DNA of 33,773 nucleotides from Sphingomonadales bacterium CG_4_10_14_3_um_filter_58_15 (GTDB lineage: Bacteria; Pseudomonadota; Alphaproteobacteria; Sphingomonadales; Sphingomonadaceae), in assembly GCA_002783865.1 (NCBI GenBank), contig PFJE01000093.1, positions 13,853 through 47,625 of the forward strand, given 5' to 3'. The notes below the pieces were generated by a model. That model ran no database searches. It worked only from the letters and a program-made list of their open reading frames with translations, and was not told where the DNA came from. The position numbers were made by a program, and so were the translations under genes. Position 1 is the first letter of the stretch, and each line of letters begins with the position of its first letter. This document shows, piece after piece, positions 14,831 through 23,153 of the stretch.

Positions 14831-15991
14831 CTATTCGAGGATCGATTGATATTTCTGGCTGAACACGTCGCGGCCGACGATATAGCGCATGATCTCGCTC
14901 GATCCGGCGTAGATGCGGCTCATGCGGGCGTCGGTGAAGATCCGGCTGATTTCATATTCCTTCATATAGCCGGCACCGCCGTGCAGTTGCAGCCCGAGAT
15001 CTGCCATTTCCCATTCGATCTCGCTGCCGAGCATCTTGCCCTTGGCAGCGATATTGGCGTTAAGCCCGCCCTGATTGTGGATATCGACGCAATGATCGAC
15101 ATAGACCTGCAACATGTCAATTTTTGCGTCCATTTCGGCCATTTTGAACTGGGTATTCTGCATATCCGACAATTTCTTGCCGAAAACATCCCGATCCATG
15201 ACAAATTCGCGCGTCACATCAAATGCCCGCCTTGCGGACGCGGCATAGCCGACCATCGCGATCAGCCGTTCCTCGGCCAACCCTTCCATCAGATGGATAA
15301 AGCCCTTGCCGGGCGTGCCCAGGGTGTTTTCTTTTGGTATCTTGACGTCATTGAAGAACAGCTCGGCCGTGTCCTGTGCGTGCAGGCCGATTTTCTCGAG
15401 ATTCTTGCCGCGCTCGAAACCCTCCATACCGCGTTCGAGGATCAGCAAGACCATGGCATGCTTGTCCTGGACCCCGTCGATCTTCGCCGCCACGATTACC
15501 ACGTCGGCATTGATGCCATTGGAGATATAGGTTTTCGATCCGTTTAGCAGCCAATGGTCGCCCATATCCTTGGCCATCGTTTTCATGCCGGACAGGTCGC
15601 TGCCGGCGCCGGGCTCGGTCATCGCGACGGCGAGAATGGTTTCGCCGCTGACGCATTTCGGCAGGAAGCGCTCGCGCTGTTCCTCGTTGCCGATATTCTT
15701 GAAATAGGGGCCGACCAGCCGGCTGTGCAGAGTGTTATACCATTCGGCGCAGCCGACGCGCGCGGTTTCCTCGATGATGATCTGCTCGTAGCGAAAATCA
15801 TTGTCGCCCATCCCGCCATATTTTTCGTCCGGCCAGATCATCAGAAAACCCTGATCGCCCGCCTTCTTGAAGATATCGCGGTCAACAATCCCGGCTTCGC
15901 GGAATTCATCCATCCGCGGTGCAACCTCGTCGGCCAGAAAGCGGCGATAGGCATCGCGGAACATATGCTGTTCTTCGGTAAATTTGCGCAT
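14831..15991 (-). CDS. Acyl-CoA dehydrogenase
   Basis: This 386-residue flavoenzyme oxidises an acyl-CoA to the trans-2-enoyl-CoA, passing electrons to electron-transfer flavoprotein. Visible are the substrate/FAD loop AMTEPGAGSDLSGM (123-136), WLLNGSKTYISNG (147-159), and the C-terminal QLHGGAGYM and RIYAGSSEIMR. The usual catalytic glutamate of medium-chain enzymes (YEGTS) is replaced by Ala in YAGSS. The base is more likely E241 in LAEERL, the helix-G position used by isovaleryl- and long-chain acyl-CoA dehydrogenases. The ATG at 15991 has AAGGAT 6 bp upstream. It precedes the thiolase-fadB pair on the same strand, 139 bp away, with a separate promoter between them; together they complete a beta-oxidation spiral. 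Confidence 0.93.
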   Translation of the reverse strand: MRKFTEEQHMFRDAYRRFLADEVAPRMDEFREAGIVDRDIFKKAGDQGFLMIWPDEKYGGMGDNDFRYEQIIIEETARVGCAEWYNTLHSRLVGPYFKNIGNEEQRERFLPKCVSGETILAVAMTEPGAGSDLSGMKTMAKDMGDHWLLNGSKTYISNGINADVVIVAAKIDGVQDKHAMVLLILERGMEGFERGKNLEKIGLHAQDTAELFFNDVKIPKENTLGTPGKGFIHLMEGLAEERLIAMVGYAASARRAFDVTREFVMDRDVFGKKLSDMQNTQFKMAEMDAKIDMLQVYVDHCVDIHNQGGLNANIAAKGKMLGSEIEWEMADLGLQLHGGAGYMKEYEISRIFTDARMSRIYAGSSEIMRYIVGRDVFSQKYQSILE

Positions 15992-16052
15992 GGAAATATC
16001 CTTTGGTCAGACAGGGAGAGCGGCGCGCGCGAAACGCGCCAGATTTGCGCCA

Positions 16053-16081
16053 GTCTTAAAGGGCGAGATTTAATCGGTCAA
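16053..16081 (-). promoter_or_regulatory. Putative promoter of the acyl-CoA dehydrogenase
   Basis: On the minus strand TTGACC (16076-16081) is followed after 17 bp by TAAGAC (16053-16058), about 60 bp upstream of the ATG at 15991. The -35 match is good and the -10 match poor. Confidence 0.3.
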
Positions 16082-16133
16082 TTAAGAAACAAGTCCGTTG
16101 CAATTGCCCGGCAACCCTCGGTATGACTTGCCG

Positions 16134-16700
16134 GTGGAACAGATAAAAAAACCTTTCATCCTGGGGCTCGGCGGCACGACCAATCCGGTATCGTCCACCG
16201 AGCAAGCTCTGGCGATCGCGCTCAAGGCCGCCGAAGACGCCGGAGCGGAAACTGCGCTGTTCGGATCCGACCGGATGATGGCTTTGCCGCACTATCGCTC
16301 GGACCCTGCGGGTCTCAACCAGACCGGTGAAGACCTGGTCGCGCTGGTTCGCCGGGCCGATGGTTTGATTCTGTCGAGCCCGGGCTATCACGGCACGGTT
16401 TCCGGTCTGGTCAAGAACGCGATCGACTATATCGAAGAGACAGCCGGTGATGACCGGATCTATCTTGATGGCCTGCCGATAGGCCTGATCGTGACGGCTT
16501 ATGGCTGGCAGGCGGTCGGCAGCACGCTTGCGGCCTTGCGCTCCATCGTCCATTCGCTGCGCGGCTGGCCAACGCCGATGGGTGTCGGCATCAACGCCTC
16601 GGGCGGAATATTCAACGATGGTGTTTGCACGGAAGAGGGTGTGAACGAGCAACTCAGGTTGGTCGCGGAGCAAGTCATGCTGCGCGCCGAACCGCGCTGA
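16134..16700 (+). CDS. NADPH-dependent FMN reductase (flavodoxin-like fold)
   Basis: This protein of about 188 residues has the flavodoxin-like start ILGLGGTTNPVSSTEQAL, where the FMN phosphate is bound, and the family hallmark LSSPGYHGTVSGLVKNAIDYIEE in the middle. Related enzymes (SsuE/MsuE/ArsH-type) reduce FMN with NAD(P)H, supply FMNH2 to monooxygenases, or act as quinone/azo reductases. The start is uncertain: GTG at 16134 begins right before the first strand (EQIKKPFILG), while a TTG at 16098 would add 12 residues; neither has a clear ribosome-binding site. It is divergent from the acyl-CoA dehydrogenase and its stop lies one base from the stop of the opposite-strand epimerase. The physiological partner is unknown. 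Confidence 0.85.
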   Translation: MEQIKKPFILGLGGTTNPVSSTEQALAIALKAAEDAGAETALFGSDRMMALPHYRSDPAGLNQTGEDLVALVRRADGLILSSPGYHGTVSGLVKNAIDYIEETAGDDRIYLDGLPIGLIVTAYGWQAVGSTLAALRSIVHSLRGWPTPMGVGINASGGIFNDGVCTEEGVNEQLRLVAEQVMLRAEPR

Positions 16701-16701
16701 T

Positions 16702-17703
16702 TCAAGTCGGCGGCAAATTGCCGTAAAAGTCGCGATACCAGCGGACAAACTGTTTCAATCCGTCTTCCAGCATGACCTTGGGCGCATATCCTGTCAGCGC
16801 GTGCAGTCTGGACACATCGGCATAGGTTGAGGTCACGTCTCCCGGCTGCATGGGGCGCATGATCTTTTCCGCTTCGATCCCGAGCGCATCCTCCAGCGCC
16901 CTGATCATATCCATCAGACCGACCGGGCGGCTATCGCCAATGTTGAGAATGCGATGGTGATGGGGTTCGGGAGGATGATCCAGCGCACCCAATATGCCGT
17001 CGACAATATCATCGATATAGGTGAAGTCTCGCGCCATCTTGCCCTCGCCGTAGACTTCGATCGGCTCGCCCGCCAGAATCTTCCCGGTGAAGCCAAAATA
17101 GGCCATGTCCGGGCGGCCCCAGGGGCCGTAGACGGTGAAGAAGCGCAGGCCGGTTTGGGGAAAGCCATATAGTTTTGCATAGGATTGGCTCATCAGCTCG
17201 CAGGATCGCTTGGTCGCCGCATAGAGCGAGACCGGTTCATTGACGGGATCATCTTCGGTGAAACCGACCCCGCCCATCGGCTTGTCGCCATAGACGGAGC
17301 TGGAAGAGGCATAGACAAGATGCCGGAAACCGGCGGCATGACGGCTGGCTTCGAGCAGCGACAAATGGCCCTGCAGATTGGATTTCTGATAGGCAAAGGG
17401 ATTTTCGATACTGTACCGTACCCCGGCCTGGGCCGCGAGATGGATGATCCGCTGGACCCCATTTTCCTGCACCAGCGCCTTGACGTCATCCGCATCGGAT
17501 ATGTCCATTTCGACAAAGTAGAAGCGATCCAGCGCGTTGAGATTGTCCAGCCTTGCCGCCTTCAGTGCCGGATCATAATAATCATTCAGATTATCAATTC
17601 CGATCACCGATTCGCCGCGCTCAATCAGCCGTGCCGAAACGGCATGACCGATGAAACCGGCGGCTCCGGTCACCAGAACTGGGGTTTTGCTGCTATCATT
17701 CAT
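16702..17703 (-). CDS. NAD-dependent sugar epimerase, probably UDP-glucuronate 4-epimerase
   Basis: This 333-residue extended short-chain dehydrogenase has the NAD-binding GAAGFIGH (13-20), IDNLNDYYDPALKAARL (36-52), HLAAQAGVRYSIENP (88-102), the serine site YASSSSVYG (131-139) and the catalytic pair Y161-xxx-K165 (SLYAATK). The NDYYD and AGVRYSIENP segments are typical of UDP-glucuronate 4-epimerases (CapI/LpsL type), which make UDP-galacturonate for lipopolysaccharide, capsule or, in sphingomonads, possibly glycolipids. UDP-glucose 4-epimerase activity cannot be excluded. The ATG at 17703 is preferred over a TTG at 17724; its Shine-Dalgarno match (GAG, about 10 bp away) is weak. No other polysaccharide gene is nearby. 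Confidence 0.88.
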   Translation of the reverse strand: MNDSSKTPVLVTGAAGFIGHAVSARLIERGESVIGIDNLNDYYDPALKAARLDNLNALDRFYFVEMDISDADDVKALVQENGVQRIIHLAAQAGVRYSIENPFAYQKSNLQGHLSLLEASRHAAGFRHLVYASSSSVYGDKPMGGVGFTEDDPVNEPVSLYAATKRSCELMSQSYAKLYGFPQTGLRFFTVYGPWGRPDMAYFGFTGKILAGEPIEVYGEGKMARDFTYIDDIVDGILGALDHPPEPHHHRILNIGDSRPVGLMDMIRALEDALGIEAEKIMRPMQPGDVTSTYADVSRLHALTGYAPKVMLEDGLKQFVRWYRDFYGNLPPT

Positions 17704-17824
17704 CCGTTTATTTCTCGCTGCCAAGTGGAAGCTCTAGCACGACCTGGTAAAAATTTGAAAAGTCGAAAAGTGCTATTTCTCGAACTCTATCAATTTTATG
17801 ATGATGGCCGCAGAATCATCTTGA

Positions 17825-17865
17825 GCAAAAAAAGACGGCGACGCTCATGAAGCACCGCCGTCTTT
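17825..17865 (-). terminator. Intrinsic terminator of the TonB-dependent receptor gene
   Basis: On the minus strand a perfect 10-bp stem (AAAGACGGCG/CGCCGTCTTT; 17831-17840 and 17856-17865) with a 15-nt loop is followed by a run of seven Ts, starting 19 bp after the stop codon. This is a textbook rho-independent terminator. Confidence 0.92.
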
Positions 17866-17883
17866 CTGATTATCGAATGTAGA

Positions 17884-20800
17884 TTAGAATTCGTAACGAA
17901 TACCAACCTGAATCGCCCAACGAGAAGCTGACGGCACAGCGTCGTTGTCATCGTCAGGATTGAAGCCGGATATGATGTAGCGGCCTTGCGGATCGACACC
18001 GACATCGGCCAGATCAACAAAGTCACCACGACGCCGCAAGACATTCCAGTTGGGATCGACAAAGTTTAGGAAATTGTCGAAATCCATGAACAGCTCGATC
18101 TTGTCTTCGACACCGAACAAGCGAGCTGGACCCGGAATTTCCTGGCTTAGCCGCAGATCCAGATCGAAATACCAATCGTTGCGGCATGTGTTGCGTTCAA
18201 TTGATTGACCGGGGGTAAAATCACAGCCCGAATTACTGACATAATCAATCACAGACTGAACAGCAGCAGCGTCCGAGAGGGGCGATACATTGCTATCATT
18301 TAATCCTGAAGGCACATAGAGCAGCGCATTGTCGGAACCGGAACTGCTGTCGTTAAAGACCCCGCCGCCATCAAAGGTCAGGCTGTAAGGCCGACCGGCC
18401 TGCGCTATGAAGACGAATCCAAGGTTGGTTTCATAATCTTCAATGAAAGTCTCCTTGAAATTCATTGCCCAGGTGATGTTATGCGCCGTTTCCGTTGCAG
18501 CGGTTGCCAAGCCAGGCTGTTGCCGGTCAAAAGCGGCGACAATATCAAAGTTCGAAGTCGAAGTTGAGCTGCTCAGGCGGCGACGGTTTTTGGAGTTGGT
18601 ATAGGCATAACCGAGAGAGAAGCTGGTCTTGCCGCCGTCGGTGAAGGCACCGCCCTGAAACTGCTTCGTCAGCGCCAGCGAAGCGACATGGCTGTTGTAG
18701 CCAGACCTTGCATTGGTCAGCTGGAGTTCATCATCGCGCCCGGTACTGAAGCAGGCAGCGGTCACGCCGGTATAGGTTGGTGGAGTACCGCCCTGATTTT
18801 GTAATACCGCGTTACAACCCGCCGCCGTTGGATCGATGGCCCGATAGATCGGCCGACCATCGGTGGTAAAGCCGTTCAATCCAAGTGCTGGATTAACCGT
18901 CTGTGAAAGGTCGACGAAGTTGAATGGGTTCTGGAATCTGCTAAATATATAATCGGCATTCAGGCGCCAGTTGTCAAAGAATCCGTCACTGCCAGTGAAG
19001 TTTAGGCCAGTCGATACGCCAAGATTGGCGCGAAGCACGGTCGGAATTTTTAGGTTAGGATCGGTCGATTGCGTATCTGCTCTACCCGCAGCTGCCCTGG
19101 CCGAACCATCGGCAATCGCACACGTAGGAACACCGGTGAATGGACCGCCATTGGGAGTGACATCAACTTGGCCGCTGACCGTAGGCAATCCAGCACAACC
19201 CGCCGCTCTTAAATCGCCCTGCCCGGTCGAAAATCCGTTGTTCGAGAAAGCATTAGAAAACCACACCGTTGGATCACCGCCGGAGAAGATACCAACGCCA
19301 CCCTTGACCTGAGTGTTTGAGAAAAGCCCGTCATTGTCCAGATTATAGGTGAGACCCAAACGCGGCTGGATAACCGGGTCCAGCTTGCTGAATGGGTTCT
19401 GGTTGGTAAATCCGTAGCGCGCCAGAAAATTGGGGTTGGCTCGGGGTGCATCACCGTCAAAGAAATCAACCCGGACGCCGCCCAGCAGGCTCAGTTGATC
19501 GTTCACTCGCCACTTGTCTTGCGCGTAAAAGGTAAAGATTGTGCGGGTGAAGGACGCTGCCGCTTCGTTGATGTCTCCGGTCGGAGTAGCATTGATCAGA
19601 AACCCGCCAGCTTCACCGGTCACGACTTCATCCGATGTTGCGAAGGTCGAGAAATCTGACCCCGGGCTCAACAAGCCGGCGCGAAGATCGTCGACATTCT
19701 GGAAGTAGAATGTGCCGGTCGCATTGGCCGCGAACAGGTTGAACACATCCAGTTCATTGATTTCTGTACCAAAGGTCAAATCATGGTCACCAGCGAGCAG
19801 ATTGACCTTGAACTTGAGCTGGTCGATCTGGGTTTGCAGCGCGTTGGCTGAACGGAACTGGCCAGGACCGGCCTGGAACGTACCGCGTTCACCGTTTACG
19901 GGGTTTTCCACACCAACAATGATCCGAGGAATAGGATTACCATTTTGCGCTTCACCACCGTTGAGCGGATCCTGAATATCCATCACGTCTGCACGAGAAA
20001 CCCGGATTTCCGTAGAAAGATTGTCGGTCCATTCGGAGAAGATACGGGCCGCATAATAGTCGGAGCTTGTGCCCTCTGCCCGATAACTGCCCAAACCAGT
20101 AACCTGCTCACTACCAAAATCATCTGCCAATGTTTTCGATTCGTCGAGCTTTTGATACGTCACTTCCAGCCGATGCTGATCGTTGATAAACCAGTCTAAC
20201 CGACCGAAATAGCGAGTATTGGTTTCCGGCAAGGCACGACCTAGTTCACCAACCTCAATACCATAGGTGCCTTCGATGATGCTTGCGATGTCATTGAAAG
20301 TGTCAAGATCAATAAATTCCTGCTCATTGACAAAACCAGCGCCAACCGGCCCCAAATCCTGGATACCGCCGCCAAAATCACCTTCTTCATAGCCAGCGTG
20401 GAAGAAAATGTGATCAGGGATGATCGGTCCCGACAAAGTTGCGCCCCAGCGCTTGTTTTCGAAATCCGGAACTCCGGCAGGAGTGCCAGCGATATTGTCG
20501 CCCGTCAAGTCGGAATTCTGGTAGCTGAAAAAGGCGCTTCCATGAAATGTATTTTGACCGGATTTGGTAACGACGTTGACGGCGCAACCAGTAAACTGAC
20601 CATATTCGACGTCAAAAGGTGCAAATTCAACGGACGTTTCCCGGATGGAATCAAATGGAAGTGGTAACGAGTTGCGGGAAGCAAAGGGCGTGCCGTTCAA
20701 ACCAAAATTGTCGGCCTGGATAATTCCATCAACCGTGAAGGTGTTGGTTCGATCGTTGCCGCCGAGACAGGATATACGGTCTACGGTGCTACCGCCTTCC

Positions 20801-21312
20801 CGCTCCAGACTGACGCGAGGGTCAAGACGGATGAAATCGCGAACGTCTCGTGAAATTGTAGGGAATGTTTCGAGAACCTCCTGATTGAAAGATTGTCCGG
20901 GGCCGATCGCAAGCTGGGACACATTGGCACGGGCGGCAGTCACGACGATGATGTTCTGGTCCGAACCCGAAGAAAGGTTGAAGGTAAGTTCGGTGTTGCC
21001 GGAAAGGTTGATCTGCAGACCTTCCAAGGTTTGGCCTTCGAACCCGGAAGCCGAAGCGGTAACGCTATACGGCCCGCCGGTGATCAGGTTACCAGCGCGG
21101 AAGAAGCCGTTGTTGTCGGTAGTGACCGATCGCGCGGAACCTGTGCGCATATCAGTGACGGTGATAGTCGCATCTTGCAAAGGCGCACCGTTTTCGTCGG
21201 TCACCTTTCCTTCAACGCCGGAAGTAATTTGTTGTGCCGCAGCTGGAACGGCCATCAGGCCCGCCGTGGAAAGGCTGACAATGCTGGCAGCCAAAAGATA
21301 TTTGATTTTCAT
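17884..21312 (-). CDS. TonB-dependent receptor with N-terminal carboxypeptidase-regulatory-like domain (Oar type)
   Basis: This 1142-residue outer-membrane protein has a signal peptide (MKIKYLLAASIV..., likely cut after VPAAA near residue 26). A carboxypeptidase-regulatory-like beta-sandwich follows (about 30-115, VEGKVTDENGAPLQDATITV). Then comes a plug domain (TVDGI, and FDVEYGQFTGCAVNVVTKSG, a typical plug ending) and a 22-stranded-barrel-type region ending in aromatic IRYEF, as outer-membrane barrels do. It lacks enzyme motifs. Relatives import siderophores, glycans or peptides, or act in adhesion; the substrate is unknown. The ATG at 21312 is chosen because GGGGA lies 9 bp upstream; the in-frame ATG at 21321 is directly abutted by that site. 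It is monocistronic, with its own promoter/operator about 150 bp upstream and a strong terminator. It lies next to, but separate from, the nucleoside gene block. Confidence 0.93.
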   Translation of the reverse strand: MKIKYLLAASIVSLSTAGLMAVPAAAQQITSGVEGKVTDENGAPLQDATITVTDMRTGSARSVTTDNNGFFRAGNLITGGPYSVTASASGFEGQTLEGLQINLSGNTELTFNLSSGSDQNIIVVTAARANVSQLAIGPGQSFNQEVLETFPTISRDVRDFIRLDPRVSLEREGGSTVDRISCLGGNDRTNTFTVDGIIQADNFGLNGTPFASRNSLPLPFDSIRETSVEFAPFDVEYGQFTGCAVNVVTKSGQNTFHGSAFFSYQNSDLTGDNIAGTPAGVPDFENKRWGATLSGPIIPDHIFFHAGYEEGDFGGGIQDLGPVGAGFVNEQEFIDLDTFNDIASIIEGTYGIEVGELGRALPETNTRYFGRLDWFINDQHRLEVTYQKLDESKTLADDFGSEQVTGLGSYRAEGTSSDYYAARIFSEWTDNLSTEIRVSRADVMDIQDPLNGGEAQNGNPIPRIIVGVENPVNGERGTFQAGPGQFRSANALQTQIDQLKFKVNLLAGDHDLTFGTEINELDVFNLFAANATGTFYFQNVDDLRAGLLSPGSDFSTFATSDEVVTGEAGGFLINATPTGDINEAAASFTRTIFTFYAQDKWRVNDQLSLLGGVRVDFFDGDAPRANPNFLARYGFTNQNPFSKLDPVIQPRLGLTYNLDNDGLFSNTQVKGGVGIFSGGDPTVWFSNAFSNNGFSTGQGDLRAAGCAGLPTVSGQVDVTPNGGPFTGVPTCAIADGSARAAAGRADTQSTDPNLKIPTVLRANLGVSTGLNFTGSDGFFDNWRLNADYIFSRFQNPFNFVDLSQTVNPALGLNGFTTDGRPIYRAIDPTAAGCNAVLQNQGGTPPTYTGVTAACFSTGRDDELQLTNARSGYNSHVASLALTKQFQGGAFTDGGKTSFSLGYAYTNSKNRRRLSSSTSTSNFDIVAAFDRQQPGLATAATETAHNITWAMNFKETFIEDYETNLGFVFIAQAGRPYSLTFDGGGVFNDSSSGSDNALLYVPSGLNDSNVSPLSDAAAVQSVIDYVSNSGCDFTPGQSIERNTCRNDWYFDLDLRLSQEIPGPARLFGVEDKIELFMDFDNFLNFVDPNWNVLRRRGDFVDLADVGVDPQGRYIISGFNPDDDNDAVPSASRWAIQVGIRYEF

Positions 21313-21451
21313 GATATGCATTCCCCGTTCATGAACGACATTGAAAAAAGATCTAAATGAGATGATCGGCTAAAATTAAACGACAGCGAGACCAAAGCAG
21401 GTCGTCCCTAGGCGACTTCAATGACAGTTTTGTCTCAAACGAAAGGAGACC
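21313..21451 (-). other. Long, partly structured 5' leader of the TonB-dependent receptor
   Basis: If the promoter at 21466-21495 is used, the transcript has a leader of about 145 nt. It contains small hairpin-forming dyads: GTCTC...GAGAC (21432-21436 / 21446-21450) and a 6-bp GTCGTC/GGCGAC pair with a CCTA loop near 21401-21416. No known riboswitch was recognised. Confidence 0.3.
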
Positions 21452-21468
21452 TGCTGCAGTGCAGCATT
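21452..21468. promoter_or_regulatory. 17-bp palindromic operator, PhaR-like, copy 2
   Basis: On the minus strand this reads AATGCTGCACTGCAGCA. It contains the perfect dyad TGCTGCA-G-TGCAGCA (21452-21466) and the exact pattern CTGC-AGT-GCAG. It differs at one position from the copy in the thiolase promoter (14738-14754) and abuts the presumed -10 hexamer of the receptor gene, a position suited to repression. Confidence 0.55.
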
Positions 21469-21495
21469 TTAATTTTTAGGGATAGAATTTGTCCC
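21466..21495 (-). promoter_or_regulatory. Putative promoter of the TonB-dependent receptor
   Basis: On the minus strand GGGACA (21490-21495) is followed after 18 bp by TAAAAT (21466-21471), a 5-of-6 match to the -10 consensus. The operator-like palindrome begins at the -10 element and extends over the expected start site. Confidence 0.45.
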
Positions 21496-21562
21496 GCCAG
21501 CCTCGGTAGGAAAACGCATTTCTTGTGCTGATTAGTTTGAAACAACAGATTGTTTTATTACG

Positions 21563-22168
21563 TTATATCCGGGACATCACGATCCGGAACAGGTCATCAA
21601 AGGCCGATTCGCACTGTTGCGAATTTATCACGATATCGGCATGGTTTTTTGACGGTTCGACGTGGAGATCGTGCATCGGCCCGACCTGATTGGCGAATTG
21701 TTCGTGCACCGACTGCGGCGTGCGTCCCCGTTCGCGGACATCGCGTTTGAGTCGCCGGGCAAAACGGGTCTCGGAATCGCATTCGACGAAGATGCTGAGA
21801 TCGAGAAGCTCGCGCAGCGGCTGGTGTTGCAGGATCAAGATGCCGTCTATCAATATCACCGGCCGCGGTTCGGTGCGCTCGGTTTCCGCTTTCGGCATAT
21901 GGGTCGGGAAATCGTAGAGGGGCCGGTCGATCGCCTGGCCGTTTTTCAGCTGCGCCAGCTGATCGCGCAGCTGATCGAAATCGACCGCGTGGGGATGGTC
22001 AAAATTGGGGCCGCCCTTGCCTTCCGGCGCGTCACCGAGGCCGAAAAAATAATCATCCTGCGGCAGGATCACGCATTGGTCGGGGCCGAGCCGTTGAAAT
22101 ATCTTGTGAGTCAGCGTTGTTTTACCGGAACAGCTGCCACCGCTGATGCCGACCGCTTTTGGCCTCAT
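21563..22168 (-). CDS. udk: Uridine kinase-like P-loop kinase
   Basis: This 201-residue P-loop protein has the Walker A loop GGSCSGKT (10-17), the substrate segment LPQDDYFFG (35-43), FDHPHAVDFDQL (56-67) and YDFPTHMP. VILIDGILILQ is typical of the uridine kinase/phosphoribulokinase family. It would phosphorylate uridine or cytidine to the monophosphate with ATP or GTP. The start codon overlaps the stop of the upstream oxygenase gene (ATGA, 4 bp), which indicates translational coupling. With a CNT nucleoside transporter and a LOG-type hydrolase in the same block, a role in nucleoside salvage is well supported, though other small alcohols or nucleosides could be the substrate. No strong terminator was seen downstream. 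Confidence 0.85.
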   Translation of the reverse strand: MRPKAVGISGGSCSGKTTLTHKIFQRLGPDQCVILPQDDYFFGLGDAPEGKGGPNFDHPHAVDFDQLRDQLAQLKNGQAIDRPLYDFPTHMPKAETERTEPRPVILIDGILILQHQPLRELLDLSIFVECDSETRFARRLKRDVRERGRTPQSVHEQFANQVGPMHDLHVEPSKNHADIVINSQQCESAFDDLFRIVMSRI

Positions 22169-23109
22169 ATCAGGCCGATCTCGCGCAGCCGCTGTTGCAG
22201 ATAGTCGTGCGCGGTAATCGGTTCGGGGTAGCGGTTCGGATGGTTGTCATCGACGCAGCTCGGCAATGTCTCGATCAGATAATCGGGCCGGAAATGCAGG
22301 AAGAAGGGCATGGAATAGCGGGAAAAGCCGCGCCGCTCCGGCGCCGGATTGACCACACGGTGGGTGGTCGACGGCAGGCGGTCATTGGTCAGCCGCTGCA
22401 GCATGTCGCCGATATTCACTGCCAGCTCGCCCGCTTTCGGGGTAACGGCGCGCCAGTTGCCCTGGCGGTCGAGCAATTCCAGACCCGCTTCCTCGGCGCC
22501 GATCAGCAGGGTGATGGTGTTGATATCCTCATGCGCGCCGGAGCGTACGGCAGGCGAATCCTCCGGCACCGGCGGATAGTGGATCAGCCGCATCACCGAA
22601 TTGCCGTCGCGCACCGTGTCGACGAAGAAATCGGGCGAGAGGTCGAGAAAGCGGGCGATGGCTTCCAGGATGCGCGCGCCGGCCTGGTCGAAAGCGGCGA
22701 ACATTTCGAGATAGGTTTCGCGGAAACCGTCGAGTTCCTTTGGCCAGACATTCGGCGGCATATAGGGTTCGAACGGGTGGTCGGCGGGCAGGTCGCGGCC
22801 GATATGCCAGAATTCCTTGAGATCCTGGATATCCGAATCCTTGGCGCTTTCGGTGCCGAACGGCGTGTAGCCGCGGGCACCGCCGCCGCCGACAATATGA
22901 TAGGATCGTTTCACATCTTCGGGCAGCGCGAAAAAGGCGCGCGACATGGCTTCGGCGCGTTCGATCAGTTCGGCGGGGATGCCATGGTCGGCGACCACGG
23001 CAAAGCCCCAGTCAGCAAAGCTGCGGCCGATGCGATCGGCAAAGCCATCGGGGTCTTGGTCCGCCATGGCGAGCGAAACAGCGGCGAGCGTGTCTTTTGT
23101 CTGGGTCAT
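22165..23109 (-). CDS. Fe(II)/2-oxoglutarate-type oxygenase of the isopenicillin N synthase family
   Basis: This 314-residue protein has an N-terminal DIOX_N-like region with DWGFAVVADHGIP (33-45) and the RAFFALP segment (57-63). The iron facial triad is visible as H193-x-D195 (GAHEDINTITLL) and H250 (STTHRVVNP). R264-x-S266 (RYS) is the arginine/serine pair that binds the 2-oxoglutarate carboxylate. It is therefore expected to be an active non-heme iron oxygenase. In this superfamily thymine-7-hydroxylase acts on a nucleobase; the present gene lies between a nucleoside transporter (44 bp upstream) and a uridine kinase (4-bp overlap), so a nucleoside or base substrate is inferred. The ATG at 23109 has no clear ribosome-binding site. 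Other members make antibiotics, hormones or ethylene. Confidence 0.88.
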   Translation of the reverse strand: MTQTKDTLAAVSLAMADQDPDGFADRIGRSFADWGFAVVADHGIPAELIERAEAMSRAFFALPEDVKRSYHIVGGGGARGYTPFGTESAKDSDIQDLKEFWHIGRDLPADHPFEPYMPPNVWPKELDGFRETYLEMFAAFDQAGARILEAIARFLDLSPDFFVDTVRDGNSVMRLIHYPPVPEDSPAVRSGAHEDINTITLLIGAEEAGLELLDRQGNWRAVTPKAGELAVNIGDMLQRLTNDRLPSTTHRVVNPAPERRGFSRYSMPFFLHFRPDYLIETLPSCVDDNHPNRYPEPITAHDYLQQRLREIGLI

Positions 23110-23153
23110 AGCGTTAAGATGCGTCCTCGGGCGTATTTGTCAATCGCGATCCG

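Noticed and set aside
21540-21555. Terminator after the uridine kinase gene
   Set aside because: AAACAA-CAGA-TTGTTT is a 6-bp AT-rich stem without a good T tract in the transcribed direction; too weak to call.
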